Source: an uncultured Bacteroidales bacterium (GTDB taxonomy: Bacteria; Bacteroidota; Bacteroidia; Bacteroidales; Muribaculaceae). From it: 44,554 nt of DNA. A program made the position numbers and the translations under genes. A model generated the notes under the pieces. It was not told the origin of the DNA. It did not search any database and was given only the letters and a program-made list of their open reading frames with translations. The first letter of the stretch is position 1. Every line of letters starts with the position of its first letter. The DNA lies in NCBI GenBank assembly GCA_945829225.1, contig CALZTY010000017.1:1-44554 (forward strand). The letters run 5' to 3'. Of this stretch, positions 1-8,742 are shown one piece after another.

Positions 1-27
1 TTGGTGCAAAGTTAGCAATAATTTTCG

Positions 28-35
28 TAATTTTG
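28..35 (+). promoter_or_regulatory. Bacteroidota -7 box (TAATTTTG)
   Basis: An exact TAnnTTTG match lies 31 bases before the ATG at 66. The matching -33 TTTG is not clear (only TTG at the first bases of the window). It places the transcript start near base 42, which excludes the TTG at 33 as a start codon for the first gene. Confidence 0.55.
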
Positions 36-65
36 AGGCAGAAAACCCAACTAAGGAATAATAAG

Positions 66-671
66 ATGGAAAGAACAATTGAAAAAGTGGAGCAATCGAT
101 GGAATTGCTGCGCATAGGAGATGTAGAGAGCGCATTGAGATTGTCTGGCGAAGCGTTGGCAGAGGTAGATGCGGCAGTTAACAAGGACAAAACGCAGGCA
201 AGATATCTGTGTCGCGCAGCCGCCACGCATATTTATATAATGAATGAGGTGGGGATGAGTGTAGATGCCTTTGCCTGTGGAGTGATGAGTAGTTGTATGG
301 CTGATTACTTCGGATATTTCAGTAAGGATAAGTCGGATGCCTCATCGGTATTTTTGCTGAAAGAGACGCTATTGGCGGCATTGCGAGCCGTTGATAGCTT
401 GGGGATAGGCGAAGAAGTGATAGAGAAGGGCACCCGAATGGTGACGCTGTTGGCTATTATGTTGAAGACCTGCTCGGATAGAATGCCGAGCGAGTTGTAT
501 GACGAAAATGTCGATGATGTGCCTGAACTATTGGAGATGATAGGAAGGAATTGTGTTATTGATAGCTCTGTGGTAATTATAGATGGAGAAGAAATATTGA
601 GTGAAAATACGCAGGCAATACTTGCCGAGGTGGTTAAGATAGCCGTGGAGTTGCAATTGCTACAAGTATGA
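66..671 (+). CDS. Unknown protein, alpha-helical, 201 aa
   Basis: I do not recognise this family. The ATG at 66 is chosen because a -7 promoter box overlaps the earlier TTG at 33. The N-terminal half reads as helix pairs rich in Ala and Leu (a TPR-like character around residues 1-90), followed by an acidic stretch (about residues 150-165) and a C-terminal hydrophobic helix. There is no signal peptide or transmembrane segment, so it is probably cytoplasmic. It is a single-gene unit: its own promoter, then a bidirectional terminator shared with the convergent polysaccharide export genes. Nothing in the context assigns a function. Confidence 0.75.
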   Translation: MERTIEKVEQSMELLRIGDVESALRLSGEALAEVDAAVNKDKTQARYLCRAAATHIYIMNEVGMSVDAFACGVMSSCMADYFGYFSKDKSDASSVFLLKETLLAALRAVDSLGIGEEVIEKGTRMVTLLAIMLKTCSDRMPSELYDENVDDVPELLEMIGRNCVIDSSVVIIDGEEILSENTQAILAEVVKIAVELQLLQV

Positions 672-683
672 AAAAAAGAAAAT

Positions 684-722
684 AAAAAGGGCGCCGGTCA
701 TTGCTGATTGGCGCCCTTTTTT
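684..722. terminator. Bidirectional intrinsic terminator
   Basis: A GGGCGCC stem (689-695) pairs with GGCGCCC (710-716), flanked by AAAAA on the left and TTTTTT on the right, so it can terminate both the plus-strand unknown gene and the minus-strand wzc-like gene that ends at 739. Confidence 0.85.
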
Positions 723-738
723 GTGCGGTCAATATTGC

Positions 739-3144
739 TTAGGCTTTGTTGCCTTTCTTCTTGTTGTCGGAGGAGTAACCGTAGCCATAGCGATAGTTGT
801 AGGTGGAATTACCGGCGGTGTAGTGACCGTACTTGCGGTAACGGTAAGCCGAAGTGTCCATATTCACGCCGTTGAGGACGATGTACGGGTCGCTGAGGCG
901 GTTGTTGCGGACAGCTTGATGGAGCACCTTGAGGCAGTTCTTGGTAGAGTAAGAAGCGCGGGTGACATAGAGCTGGATGTCGGAGTGAGGAGTGATGAGG
1001 AAAGTATCGGAGATCACGCCGATAGGAGCGGTATCGATGATGACATAGTCGAAGTCCTCGCGGAGCTGAAGCATCAAGCGTTGCATATTGTCGCTGAGGA
1101 GGAGCTCGTTGGGATTAGGCGGCACGGGACCGGCGGGAAGGATGTAGAGGTTGTCGCTCAAATTACTGCGGTGCATGAGCGAAGTAACGTCAGAAGCCTG
1201 CCCGGAGAGGAAAGTGGTGACGCCCTGTTGGTTGCTGAGCCCGAACTTGTGAGCAAGTACGGGACGGCGGATATCCATACCGACGACGATAACCTTCTTG
1301 CCTGTGAGAGCGTATGTGAGCGCGAGGTTGGTGGCTATGAAAGTCTTGCCTTCGCCGGGGATTGAAGAGGTGACGAGGATGACTTTCTTGTTGGCGCCGT
1401 TCTTGGTGAAGCCAATGTTGTTGCGGAGGAGGCGGAACAATTCGGCGATAGATGTGGAGACATTTTGACCGACAACTATGTCGAGTTTATCCTTCTGCAC
1501 GTCGTTGGAGATTTCGCCGATGATAGGAATGTTGGTGAGGCGCTGGAGCTCTTCCTGGTCCTTGTAAATGGGGAAGAAGAAGCGCTTGAGGAAGATAATG
1601 CCGGCGGGGATGGCGAGTGCAAGGAGGAAAGCGAGGAAGTAGATAATCATGCGACGCGGTGACACTTGACCACCGGTGGTGGGATTGTCGATGAAGCGAG
1701 CGGTGGGGGTTGCGAGGGTCTTCTGGAGGGCGATTTCCTCACGTTTCTGGAGCAAGAAAGTGTAAATGTTGACCTTAACTTCTTGCTCGCGGAAGATCTC
1801 TTGGAGCCCCTTGTCGATAGGAGGCAGAGAAGAGAGTTGCCCGGCACTCTCGCGCTCGATGGCGGCGATGTTGTTGCGACGAGCCTGGATGCCACGCTTA
1901 ACCGAGGCGACATTCTGAATGATGACGCTCTTGTCGCGAGTAATTTCTTCTTGGAGCGACTTCACGAGGGGGCTCTCGGGGGTAGCTGTTTCAAGCATAC
2001 GGTTGAGGCGTTGTACCTTGGCGTTGTACTTGGTAATCAGCTGGTTGAGGTTGTTGTCGGAAGTGGCAGCGGGGAGTAGAGCGTAGTTGTCGGCTTGCTT
2101 GATAGTAAGCTCGATTTCGTTAATCATAGATTGCTCAGCCTCGATTTCAGCCAATTGATTTTGGGTAGTCTTGGTGGTAGCGAGGTTAGAGGAAACCTGC
2201 TGATCGAGGTTGGCGATGTTGTGGGCTTGGCGATATTCCTGGAGGCGCTGCTCAACGTCGCGGAGCTCATCGTTGATCATGACAAGACGGTCGAGGATGA
2301 AAGCCTCGGTCTGCATAGCCGAGCGGTTCTTGTCCTCAATGATCTGACGGTTGTAGAAGTCGATAAGAGTATTGACTACGTCAACGCCTTCGGTAGCGCG
2401 AGGTGAGACGTAGGAGATGCGGACGATAGTAGGAGCCTTCTCAGCGAATTGGATGCTGAGAGAGCCGGAGAGTGCGGCAGCGACTGCCAAAGGATTTTGG
2501 ATGATAATGCGCTCGGTGCCGATGAGTTCGGGGATTTGCTCAACGCGAGTGAGGCGCACTTGACCGTAAGATAGGTTTATGTCGAGAGGAAGAGCAGCGT
2601 CTTCAAATTCATATTCTTCCTCGTTGAAGTCGAATACAGTAGAAGCGGTTATATCAAAGTGACCCTCGGTATTGCCGTTTTTGACGGTAATAGTGATGGG
2701 ATACTTGAGTTCGCGGAGGTCAATAGAGTCCATCTCGGCACGGATGGCGTTGTTGTTGTAGAGAGGTGTATCGCGAAGACTTCCCTCGCTCCAGTACGAG
2801 TAAGCCATCTTGAGGGAGTCAACGATTTCGATAACGTTGTTTCGCGATTTGAGAATCTCGAGCTCGGTTTCGTCGATATAGCTTTTCATATCGATGAGGG
2901 GATTCTCGGGATTGAAGGCGAGGGCGTTCTTGGATTGGTCGTCGTTGAGATAGATTGAGGCGTTAATCTGATAGGTGGGGACGATAGTGGCGATATAGAA
3001 GTAAGCGCCCACCAAGCAGGCGACGATGCTGATGACAAACCACTTCCAATTAGCGAGGAAATCGAGCAATAGCCCGGTAGTGTCAAGAGTTTCGTCAATT
3101 GACTTTTTTTCGGTTGAAGGTTGATTCAGGTTGTCTTGAGCCAT
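739..3144 (-). CDS. wzc: Polysaccharide co-polymerase / BY-kinase (Wzc-like)
   Basis: Inner-membrane chain-length regulator fused to a cytoplasmic bacterial tyrosine kinase that controls polymerisation and export of capsule or exopolysaccharide. The order is: Wzz domain with TM1 (about 34-55), a long periplasmic coiled-coil part, TM2 (about 500-525), then the kinase with Walker A GEGKT (about 597-601), an A' motif reading GMDIRRP (about 622) and Walker B VIIDTAP (about 701). The C-terminal 35 residues hold a tyrosine cluster, the expected autophosphorylation sites. The first Asp of the usual A' DxDxR is Gly. A GTG codon sits directly before the ATG at 3144; I prefer the ATG. It follows the Wza-like gene after 6 bases, so it is the second gene of a two-gene operon. 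The 801 aa length is normal for Bacteroidota versions. Confidence 0.92.
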   Translation of the reverse strand: MAQDNLNQPSTEKKSIDETLDTTGLLLDFLANWKWFVISIVACLVGAYFYIATIVPTYQINASIYLNDDQSKNALAFNPENPLIDMKSYIDETELEILKSRNNVIEIVDSLKMAYSYWSEGSLRDTPLYNNNAIRAEMDSIDLRELKYPITITVKNGNTEGHFDITASTVFDFNEEEYEFEDAALPLDINLSYGQVRLTRVEQIPELIGTERIIIQNPLAVAAALSGSLSIQFAEKAPTIVRISYVSPRATEGVDVVNTLIDFYNRQIIEDKNRSAMQTEAFILDRLVMINDELRDVEQRLQEYRQAHNIANLDQQVSSNLATTKTTQNQLAEIEAEQSMINEIELTIKQADNYALLPAATSDNNLNQLITKYNAKVQRLNRMLETATPESPLVKSLQEEITRDKSVIIQNVASVKRGIQARRNNIAAIERESAGQLSSLPPIDKGLQEIFREQEVKVNIYTFLLQKREEIALQKTLATPTARFIDNPTTGGQVSPRRMIIYFLAFLLALAIPAGIIFLKRFFFPIYKDQEELQRLTNIPIIGEISNDVQKDKLDIVVGQNVSTSIAELFRLLRNNIGFTKNGANKKVILVTSSIPGEGKTFIATNLALTYALTGKKVIVVGMDIRRPVLAHKFGLSNQQGVTTFLSGQASDVTSLMHRSNLSDNLYILPAGPVPPNPNELLLSDNMQRLMLQLREDFDYVIIDTAPIGVISDTFLITPHSDIQLYVTRASYSTKNCLKVLHQAVRNNRLSDPYIVLNGVNMDTSAYRYRKYGHYTAGNSTYNYRYGYGYSSDNKKKGNKA

Positions 3145-3150
3145 CACGTC

Positions 3151-3993
3151 TTAGTCTTTAGTAAGATTGATAATACCGATAATGAGGGATGCGAGGGAGG
3201 AGATACCACCGATATATGTAATAGTAGCGGCAACACCGGGGTTGAGTTGCCAAGCATTATTAGCCATAGATTTGTTGGGGGCGACGTAGATGACGTCGTT
3301 TTGCTGGAGAGAGAAGTAGGGAGAGAGAAGGAAATTCTTGTCGTGGATGTCAATCTTGTGGACCTCGCGAGTGCCGTCGCTGTTGGTGCGATAGAGGAGG
3401 ATATTCTCGCGGTCGCCCTTGATATCGAGGTCTCCGGCGAGTGCGATAGCCTCGAAGAAGTTCATACGCTCGTTGTGGCTCTGGTAGATACCGGGGTTGC
3501 GAACTGCGCCGGTGACAACGACGCGGAAGTTCATGAGACGGACCTCAACCTTGGGTTGCTCCTTAATGTATTGGGGGTAAATGATATTGGTGATTTCCTG
3601 AGCAAGCTCGAGCTTGGTCTTGCCGGCGGCGTTGATTGTGCCGATGACGGGGAAGTATATAGTGCCGTCCTGGTTGATAAGGTAGTAATCGGTGGAAACG
3701 TCAAGATTGTTGGAGTAGGAGGAGTTAGAAATCTGCAAACGAGCAATCATGCCGTTCTCGGTGATGTACATGCCCTTGTTGAAGGGGACGACGGCTTGCA
3801 TATCGGTTGCGGTAACCTCGATGTTGAGGAGGTCGCCCGGAGCGAGCGTGGGGTCGTTGAGGTGAGAAGTTTGCGAGAGGATCTCAGAGGGAATGGTCTG
3901 AGCATCAACGATATAAGGTACTTTCTCGGAAGCGTGACAGCTTGACAAAAGGACGATAGCACCCAGCGTGAGGATGGTATTTATAGACTTCAT
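3151..3993 (-). CDS. wza: Polysaccharide export outer-membrane lipoprotein (Wza-like)
   Basis: Polysaccharide biosynthesis/export family protein, expected to form the outer-membrane exit pore working with the downstream Wzc-like kinase. The 280 aa protein has a lipoprotein signal ending LLSSC (Cys19), then the Poly_export domain beginning LAPGDLLNIEV (about residues 50-60), a VVTGAVRNPGIYQ segment typical of SLBB domains (about 160), and a C-terminal hydrophobic helix (about 255-277) like the amphipathic barrel helix of Wza. It is first in the operon and has a good promoter directly upstream. No glycosyltransferases are next to it, so the polymer made is unknown. Confidence 0.9.
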   Translation of the reverse strand: MKSINTILTLGAIVLLSSCHASEKVPYIVDAQTIPSEILSQTSHLNDPTLAPGDLLNIEVTATDMQAVVPFNKGMYITENGMIARLQISNSSYSNNLDVSTDYYLINQDGTIYFPVIGTINAAGKTKLELAQEITNIIYPQYIKEQPKVEVRLMNFRVVVTGAVRNPGIYQSHNERMNFFEAIALAGDLDIKGDRENILLYRTNSDGTREVHKIDIHDKNFLLSPYFSLQQNDVIYVAPNKSMANNAWQLNPGVAATITYIGGISSLASLIIGIINLTKD

Positions 3994-4040
3994 CTTGACG
4001 TATGCTTATTCAATTAGTTAATTTTTGCTATAATGCGGCG

Positions 4041-4072
4041 CAAAGATAGCCATTTTTTTGTTGACTTGCAAA
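4041..4072 (-). promoter_or_regulatory. Promoter for wza-wzc (-33/-7)
   Basis: On the minus strand: TTTG (4069-4072), 20 bases, then TATCTTTG (4041-4048). This is the full Bacteroidota promoter with ideal spacing. It drives the export operon whose first ATG is at 3993. Confidence 0.8.
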
Positions 4073-4103
4073 TAATTTAACAAAATGGGAGGTAAAAAAG
4101 GAT

Positions 4104-4135
4104 AAAAAATCCCCCGCTGCGGGTTGCAACGGGGG
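4104..4135 (-). terminator. Intrinsic terminator of rpoD
   Basis: Read on the minus strand, CCCCCGTTGC pairs with GCAGCGGGGG around an AACCC loop (one G-U pair), followed by ATTTTTT. It lies just after the rpoD stop codon. Confidence 0.88.
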
Positions 4136-4146
4136 AGTGAAGTCTT

Positions 4147-5007
4147 TTACTGACCCAAATAGGATTTGAGAAGTTTGCTCTTTTGCCCTTTAAGGCGGCG
4201 GATAGCCTTTTCCTTGATTTGACGCACGCGTTCGCGAGTGAGCTCAAATTTAGCGCCGATTTCCTCGAGGGTCATTTCTTGGCAACCGATGCCGAAGAAC
4301 ATCTTGAGGATTTCGCGTTCGCGCTCATGGAGTTGACGGAGAGCACGGTCGACCTCGTTAGACAGGGACTCTTGGTTGAGAGTAGCGTCAGCCATGGGAG
4401 AGTCCTCGTTTGTGAGGACATCGAGGAGGCTGTTGTCTTCGCCTTCGACAAAGGGAGCGTCAACAGAGATGTGACGACCGGAGACCTTGAGAGTGTCGGC
4501 GATTTTTTCGACGGGCACATCGAGTCGTTCGGCGAGTTCCTCGGGTGAAGGACGACGCTCGTTTTCTTGCTCGAATTTGGAGAGCTCCTTGCTGATTTTG
4601 TTAAGCGAGCCTACCTGGTTGAGAGGCAGACGGACGATGCGCGATTGCTCGGCAAGAGCTTGAAGGATAGATTGGCGAATCCACCATACGGCATAAGAGA
4701 TAAACTTAAATCCACGCGTCTCGTCGAATTTTCTTGCAGCTTTAATCAAGCCTAAATTACCTTCGTTGATGAGGTCGGGGAGCGACAAGCCTTGGTTTTG
4801 GTACTGCTTGGCAACCGACACGACAAATCGGAGGTTGGCACATGTTAGTTTTTCGAGGGCCGCTTGGTCACCTTGTTTGATGCGCTGAGCCAACTCGACT
4901 TCTTCCTCGACGGAAATCAGTTCTTCGCGACCGATTTCCTGGAGGTATTTGTCGAGCGAAGCGCTCTCACGATTGGTGATTGATTTGGTAATTTTTAGTT
5001 GTCTCAT
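4147..5007 (-). CDS. rpoD: Primary sigma-70 factor
   Basis: Housekeeping sigma factor of RNA polymerase. At 286 aa it has the short architecture of Bacteroidota primary sigma factors, without region 1.1. Region 1.2 occupies about residues 15-50, region 2 about 50-125 ([18 protein letters not shown], then [14 protein letters not shown]), region 3 about 130-205, and region 4 about 215-280 with the DNA-binding helix-turn-helix in [22 protein letters not shown]. It stands alone with its own terminator and a putative -7 box upstream. This factor presumably reads the TAnnTTTG promoters seen throughout the window. Confidence 0.96.
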   Translation of the reverse strand: MRQLKITKSITNRESASLDKYLQEIGREELISVEEEVELAQRIKQGDQAALEKLTCANLRFVVSVAKQYQNQGLSLPDLINEGNLGLIKAARKFDETRGFKFISYAVWWIRQSILQALAEQSRIVRLPLNQVGSLNKISKELSKFEQENERRPSPEELAERLDVPVEKIADTLKVSGRHISVDAPFVEGEDNSLLDVLTNEDSPMADATLNQESLSNEVDRALRQLHEREREILKMFFGIGCQEMTLEEIGAKFELTRERVRQIKEKAIRRLKGQKSKLLKSYLGQ

Positions 5008-5039
5008 TTGTATTTATACCTACAGGTGCAAATTTCGTG

Positions 5040-5047
5040 CAAAATTA
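5040..5047 (-). promoter_or_regulatory. -7 box upstream of rpoD
   Basis: TAATTTTG on the minus strand, 33 bases before the rpoD ATG. No clear -33 TTTG is found at the expected distance. Confidence 0.45.
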
Positions 5048-5090
5048 CAAATTTTTTTTGATATATTCTTGGTGTTTTTAATGTTTTTGC

Positions 5091-5126
5091 AAAAAAAATC
5101 TTGCCGAAGGGCTATCCGGCAAGATT
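5091..5126 (-). terminator. Intrinsic terminator of pta-ackA
   Basis: On the minus strand AATCTTGCCG (from 5126 down) pairs with CGGCAAGATT, 10 bp stem, 10-base loop, followed by a run of eight T. It sits 20 bases after the ackA stop. Confidence 0.9.
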
Positions 5127-5145
5127 TTGTAATAGTGTGTATGAA

Positions 5146-6345
5146 TTACAATGCGGAGACGATGCGTTGAGTGTCGAGTGCAATCATGAGTTCCTCGTCG
5201 GTGGGAATGACGCAAACAGCGACCTTGGAGTTGGGGGTGGAGATGACTTTTTCCTCGCCGCGCGATTTATTGGCTTGGAGGTCAATCTCGACGCCCATGA
5301 AGGCGAGAGGCTCGCAGACATCGTAGCGGAGCCCGGTCTGGTTCTCGCCGACACCGCCGGTGAAGACGATGATGTCGACGCCGCCCATTTCGGCAGCATA
5401 AGCGCCGATATACTTGGTGATGCGCTGTTCGTACATAGCGAGACCCATTTGGGCGCGTTCGTTGCCGTCGTTAACAGCGGCTTCGATTTCGCGCATATCG
5501 CTTGAAATTTCGGTGACGCCAGCCATGCCGCTCTCCTTATTAATAATAGTCTGGAGTTGCTGGGCGGTGTATCCGTGCTTGAGCATGAGATAAGTGAGGA
5601 CACCGGGGTCGACATCGCCCACGCGAGTACCCATCATGAGACCCTCGGTGGGAGTGAGACCCATCGATGTGTCGATGCTCTTGCCATTGAGGACGGCAGT
5701 GATAGATGCGCCGTTGCCGATGTGGCAAGTGATGATGCGCTTGGAGTTGATGTCAACGCCGAGGAAGTCGGCAACGCGCTGAGAGACATAGCGGTGGCTG
5801 GTGCCGTGGAAGCCGTAGCGACGCACGCCATCTTCCTTGTAGAACTTGTAGGGAAGGGCATACATGAACGACTTGGCGGGCATAGTCTGGTGGAACGCGG
5901 TGTCGAAGACGCCGACCTGAGGCACATTGGGCATAAGGGCGGTAATGGCTTCGATGCCGGTCATATTAGCGGGATTGTGGAGCGGAGCGAGGTCATAGCA
6001 ATCCTTGATTTTTTGCTTTACTTCCTCGGTGATGAGGACGCTCTTGGTGAATGTCTCGGCACCGTGGACCACGCGATGACCTACGGCATGGATTTCGTCA
6101 TATGATTTGATGCAACCATTGACGGGGTCGGTGAGTAGGTTGAGGACAGCCTTGATAGAGCCTTGGTGGTCGGTGAGACCGAGGTCGATGATGTCCTTAG
6201 AGCCGTCGGGCTTTTTGTATTTGAGGAAGCCGTCGGGGAGACCGATTTTTTCGACGCCACCCTCAGCGAGAGTTTTCTTGGCATCAATGTCGATGAGCTT
6301 GTATTTGACCGAGCTACTGCCCGAGTTGATAACGAGAATATTCAT
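5146..6345 (-). CDS. ackA: Acetate kinase
   Basis: Converts acetyl phosphate and ADP to acetate and ATP, the energy-yielding step of acetate fermentation, in the cytoplasm. The 399 aa length is standard. Visible signatures are the N-terminal NSGSSSVKYKL (residues 7-17), GFHGTSHRYVS (about 175), the phosphate-binding CHIGNGASITA (about 208) and FTGGVGENQ (about 325). It follows pta after only 12 bases, so the two form an operon, and a strong terminator follows. Confidence 0.97.
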   Translation of the reverse strand: MNILVINSGSSSVKYKLIDIDAKKTLAEGGVEKIGLPDGFLKYKKPDGSKDIIDLGLTDHQGSIKAVLNLLTDPVNGCIKSYDEIHAVGHRVVHGAETFTKSVLITEEVKQKIKDCYDLAPLHNPANMTGIEAITALMPNVPQVGVFDTAFHQTMPAKSFMYALPYKFYKEDGVRRYGFHGTSHRYVSQRVADFLGVDINSKRIITCHIGNGASITAVLNGKSIDTSMGLTPTEGLMMGTRVGDVDPGVLTYLMLKHGYTAQQLQTIINKESGMAGVTEISSDMREIEAAVNDGNERAQMGLAMYEQRITKYIGAYAAEMGGVDIIVFTGGVGENQTGLRYDVCEPLAFMGVEIDLQANKSRGEEKVISTPNSKVAVCVIPTDEELMIALDTQRIVSAL

Positions 6346-6357
6346 AATGCAGAAAAA

Positions 6358-7368
6358 TTAAGCTTTAGAGCCAATTGCTTGGCAGCAGGTGAGTATGATG
6401 GTTTTGTAAATATCTTCGGGGAAGCAGCCGCGTGAGAGGTCGCTGACGGGAGCGGCAAGGCCTTGGAGGATAGGACCGATAGCCTCGGCGCCGCCAATGC
6501 GTTGCACGAGTTTGTAAGCGATATTGCCGACTTCGAGGGAGGGGAAAACGAGGACGTTTGCGCGGCCGTTGATGAGGCTCTCGGGGGCCTTCTTGTGGGC
6601 GACGGAGGGAACGATGGCGGCATCGGCTTGCAACTCGCCGTCGAGGATGAGATTGGGGGCGAGGGTATGAGCAATTTGGGTTGCTTTAACAACCTTGTCG
6701 ACGCGGTCGTGCTTGGCAGAGCCTTTGGTCGAGAATGAGAGCATGGCGACGCGCGGTTCGATGCCGGCGAGGTTGTGTGCAGTCTCGGCAGCGCAGACAG
6801 CGATTTGGGCGAGTTCCTCGGCGGTGGGGTCGGGGACGACAGCGCAGTCGGCAAAAACGAGGATGCCGTTGTCACCGTAGGGGCTATTCTCGGGGAGGAG
6901 CATCAAGAAGGCGCCCGATACGACGTTGATACCCGGGCGAGTCTTGATAACTTGGAAAGCGGCGCGGAGGACATTGCCGGTAGTGTTTTGAGCGCCGGCG
7001 ACTTCGCCGTCGGCATCACCAGCCTTGACCATCAAGCAGCCAAGGAATAGGGGATTGGCGGTAGTGAGTCGGGCTTGCTCGGGCGACATACCTTTGTAGC
7101 GACGGAGTTCGTATAGCAGCGGAGCATATTTGTCGATGACGGCGTTGTCGCGAGGGTCAACAATGGTGGCTTTTTCGATATTGTCGAGCCCCATATCGGA
7201 AGCCATGCGCTTGATTTCATCTTTGTTGCCGATGAGGATAATGTCGGCGATGTCCTCGCCGATGATGCGGTTAGCGGCAGTGAGGGTGCGCGATTCGGTG
7301 CCTTCGGGGAGCACGATGCGTTGCTTTTTGCTTTTGGCCTTTAGGGTCAGATTTTCAAATAGGTTCAT
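6358..7368 (-). CDS. pta: Phosphate acetyltransferase
   Basis: Converts acetyl-CoA and phosphate to acetyl phosphate and CoA, feeding AckA. The 336 aa protein is the short form made only of the PTA_PTB catalytic domain, without the DRTGG and AAA-like N-terminal domains of enterobacterial Pta. Recognisable stretches include [12 protein letters not shown] near the N terminus, [23 protein letters not shown] (about 105-127) and the C-terminal [18 protein letters not shown]. First gene of the pta-ackA operon. Confidence 0.96.
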   Translation of the reverse strand: MNLFENLTLKAKSKKQRIVLPEGTESRTLTAANRIIGEDIADIILIGNKDEIKRMASDMGLDNIEKATIVDPRDNAVIDKYAPLLYELRRYKGMSPEQARLTTANPLFLGCLMVKAGDADGEVAGAQNTTGNVLRAAFQVIKTRPGINVVSGAFLMLLPENSPYGDNGILVFADCAVVPDPTAEELAQIAVCAAETAHNLAGIEPRVAMLSFSTKGSAKHDRVDKVVKATQIAHTLAPNLILDGELQADAAIVPSVAHKKAPESLINGRANVLVFPSLEVGNIAYKLVQRIGGAEAIGPILQGLAAPVSDLSRGCFPEDIYKTIILTCCQAIGSKA

Positions 7369-7421
7369 AGTATATATAGGTGTTAATTTACGTATCGAGG
7401 TATGTAGACCAAATATCAGTG

Positions 7422-7429
7422 CAAAATTA
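7422..7429 (-). promoter_or_regulatory. -7 box upstream of pta
   Basis: TAATTTTG on the minus strand about 53 bases before the pta ATG. A matching -33 box is not evident, so this is tentative. Confidence 0.4.
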
Positions 7430-7462
7430 GCAAAAATTAGAGAAAAAGAGCCGAAGAAATTG

Positions 7463-7491
7463 TTGATTTAACAAAAAATGTATTAAATTTG
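7463..7491 (+). promoter_or_regulatory. Promoter for the membrane protein at 7520
   Basis: TTG (7463-7465), 18 bases, then TAAATTTG (7484-7491). It lies 28 bases before the ATG and is divergent from the pta promoter region. Confidence 0.6.
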
Positions 7492-7519
7492 CGGTCAGTA
7501 ACTATTAATAAACATCATT

Positions 7520-8089
7520 ATGGACAGTATTAAAGATTTATTGGAGCAATTGCTCAAGTATTTTGACAGTGGCAATGTATTTTGCAAATCGTTCAAGTGG
7601 CTTTATTGGATAATCAGCGTGCTTGTGCCCATCTCCTGTATTGTCGGAATAACCGAGACGTTAGACACATTTAAGTATTTAAGCGGAGCAGGTATATTCT
7701 TCGGGCTGTTATTGATTGTTATTTTGCTTGCTATTGCGTTTTTCGGCTTTTTGTATTGGTTCCGTCGTGCCGATGATGTTGAGGCAACAGTGGATACCAA
7801 AGCACGCTTTGTTGCTCTGCCTCCGGTGTCGCATTTTATCCGCACATTGGGCGAGTTTGCAGGCATTGTAGGTGCATCAGCCGGTACCCTTATTGCTTTG
7901 TTTGTTAATCTGGAAATGACAATTGAAGGATATAGCAGTGGCGGGTCGTGGATAGCAGTAATAGTAACTCCTATTGTCAGCTTTGTAGTGATTGTACTCG
8001 CACGCTTTATTTCAGAGACGATTAATGCTACAGCCAGCATCGCCAACGATGTACACTCCTTGGCAGACTTCAATCCTCCGCTCAACTGA
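7520..8089 (+). CDS. Unknown inner-membrane protein, four predicted helices
   Basis: The 189 aa protein has a short amphipathic start and about four hydrophobic segments: residues 26-45, 55-77, 110-132 and 143-165. Between the second and third lies a charged stretch (RRADDVEATVDTKARF) expected to be cytoplasmic. There is no signal peptide and no enzymatic motif I recognise; I cannot name the family. It is a single-gene unit, with its own promoter and a terminator shared with rplS. The ATG at 7520 fits the promoter with a leader of about 20 bases. Confidence 0.8.
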   Translation: MDSIKDLLEQLLKYFDSGNVFCKSFKWLYWIISVLVPISCIVGITETLDTFKYLSGAGIFFGLLLIVILLAIAFFGFLYWFRRADDVEATVDTKARFVALPPVSHFIRTLGEFAGIVGASAGTLIALFVNLEMTIEGYSSGGSWIAVIVTPIVSFVVIVLARFISETINATASIANDVHSLADFNPPLN

Positions 8090-8103
8090 TAAAAGAGATT
8101 AGC

Positions 8104-8137
8104 AATAAAAAAACTCGGTCGTCGACCGAGTTTTTTT
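8104..8137. terminator. Bidirectional intrinsic terminator
   Basis: AAACTCGGTC (8111-8120) pairs perfectly with GACCGAGTTT (8124-8133) around a GTC loop, with A-rich sequence on the left and TTTTTTT on the right. It serves the plus-strand membrane protein and the minus-strand rplS. Confidence 0.9.
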
Positions 8138-8156
8138 ATTTCCTTGATGATGTTGC

Positions 8157-8510
8157 TTACTTAACGACGCGACGCTCTTTGATGCGAGCCTTCTTGCCGG
8201 TGAGGGCACGTAAGTAATACAACTTAGCGCGGCGCACTTTACCAAACTTGTTAACAGTGATAGAGTCGATGAAGGGAGACTCGATGGGGAAGATACGCTC
8301 AACACCGATGTTGTCGCTCATCTTGCGGACGGTGAAGCGCTTCTTGGAGCCTTCGCCGGAGATGCGGATGACAACGCCGCGATACTGCTGAATACGTTCC
8401 TTGTTACCCTCTTTGATGCGGTAAGCCACTGTAATGGTGTCGCCGGGGCCGAAGTCGGGATGTTGCTTGCCACAGGCAAAAGCTTCTTCGGCAACTTTAA
8501 TTAAATCCAT
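8157..8510 (-). CDS. rplS: 50S ribosomal protein L19
   Basis: Ribosomal large subunit protein at the interface with the small subunit. The 117 aa length and the motifs [25 protein letters not shown] (residues 24-48), FPIESPFID (about 74) and [21 protein letters not shown] near the C terminus are characteristic. It is transcribed alone here, not with trmD or rimM as in many bacteria, from a strong promoter about 80 bases upstream. Confidence 0.97.
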   Translation of the reverse strand: MDLIKVAEEAFACGKQHPDFGPGDTITVAYRIKEGNKERIQQYRGVVIRISGEGSKKRFTVRKMSDNIGVERIFPIESPFIDSITVNKFGKVRRAKLYYLRALTGKKARIKERRVVK

Positions 8511-8593
8511 TGTAAATATAAATTTAGAATGTTAACAATTGCGCAATATACGCGAGCTACGTGTCTACGCCAGAGATTACGCCTTTTCGGGCG

Positions 8594-8625
8594 CAAAGGT
8601 ACAAAAAATGTTGTTAACAGCCAAA
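8594..8625 (-). promoter_or_regulatory. Promoter for rplS (-33/-7)
   Basis: On the minus strand TTTG (8622-8625), 20 bases, then TACCTTTG (8594-8601). It predicts an untranslated leader of about 75 bases before the rplS ATG. The leader contains several GC-rich short repeats but no hairpin I would call a regulator. Confidence 0.8.
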
Positions 8626-8716
8626 TATCAGCGAGATAAAAATTTAAAAATGTTCTTATTGTACAAATAAGTGTACCTTTTTTACTTAATTAGCAGAAAA
8701 ATCGCAAAAAAAGTCG

Positions 8717-8724
8717 TAACTTTG
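8717..8724 (+). promoter_or_regulatory. -7 box for the 8743 operon
   Basis: TAACTTTG, 18 bases before the ATG at 8743, giving a very short leader. No convincing TTTG occurs at the -33 position. Confidence 0.55.
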
Positions 8725-8742
8725 AACCCAAATTTGTGATTA

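Noticed and set aside
33-65. TTG start at 33 for the first gene
   Set aside because: The codon lies inside the -7 promoter box, upstream of the predicted transcript start.
8511-8593. Possible regulatory leader (L19 type) before rplS
   Set aside because: Short GC-rich repeats are present but only weak 3-4 bp stems can be drawn, so no element is called.
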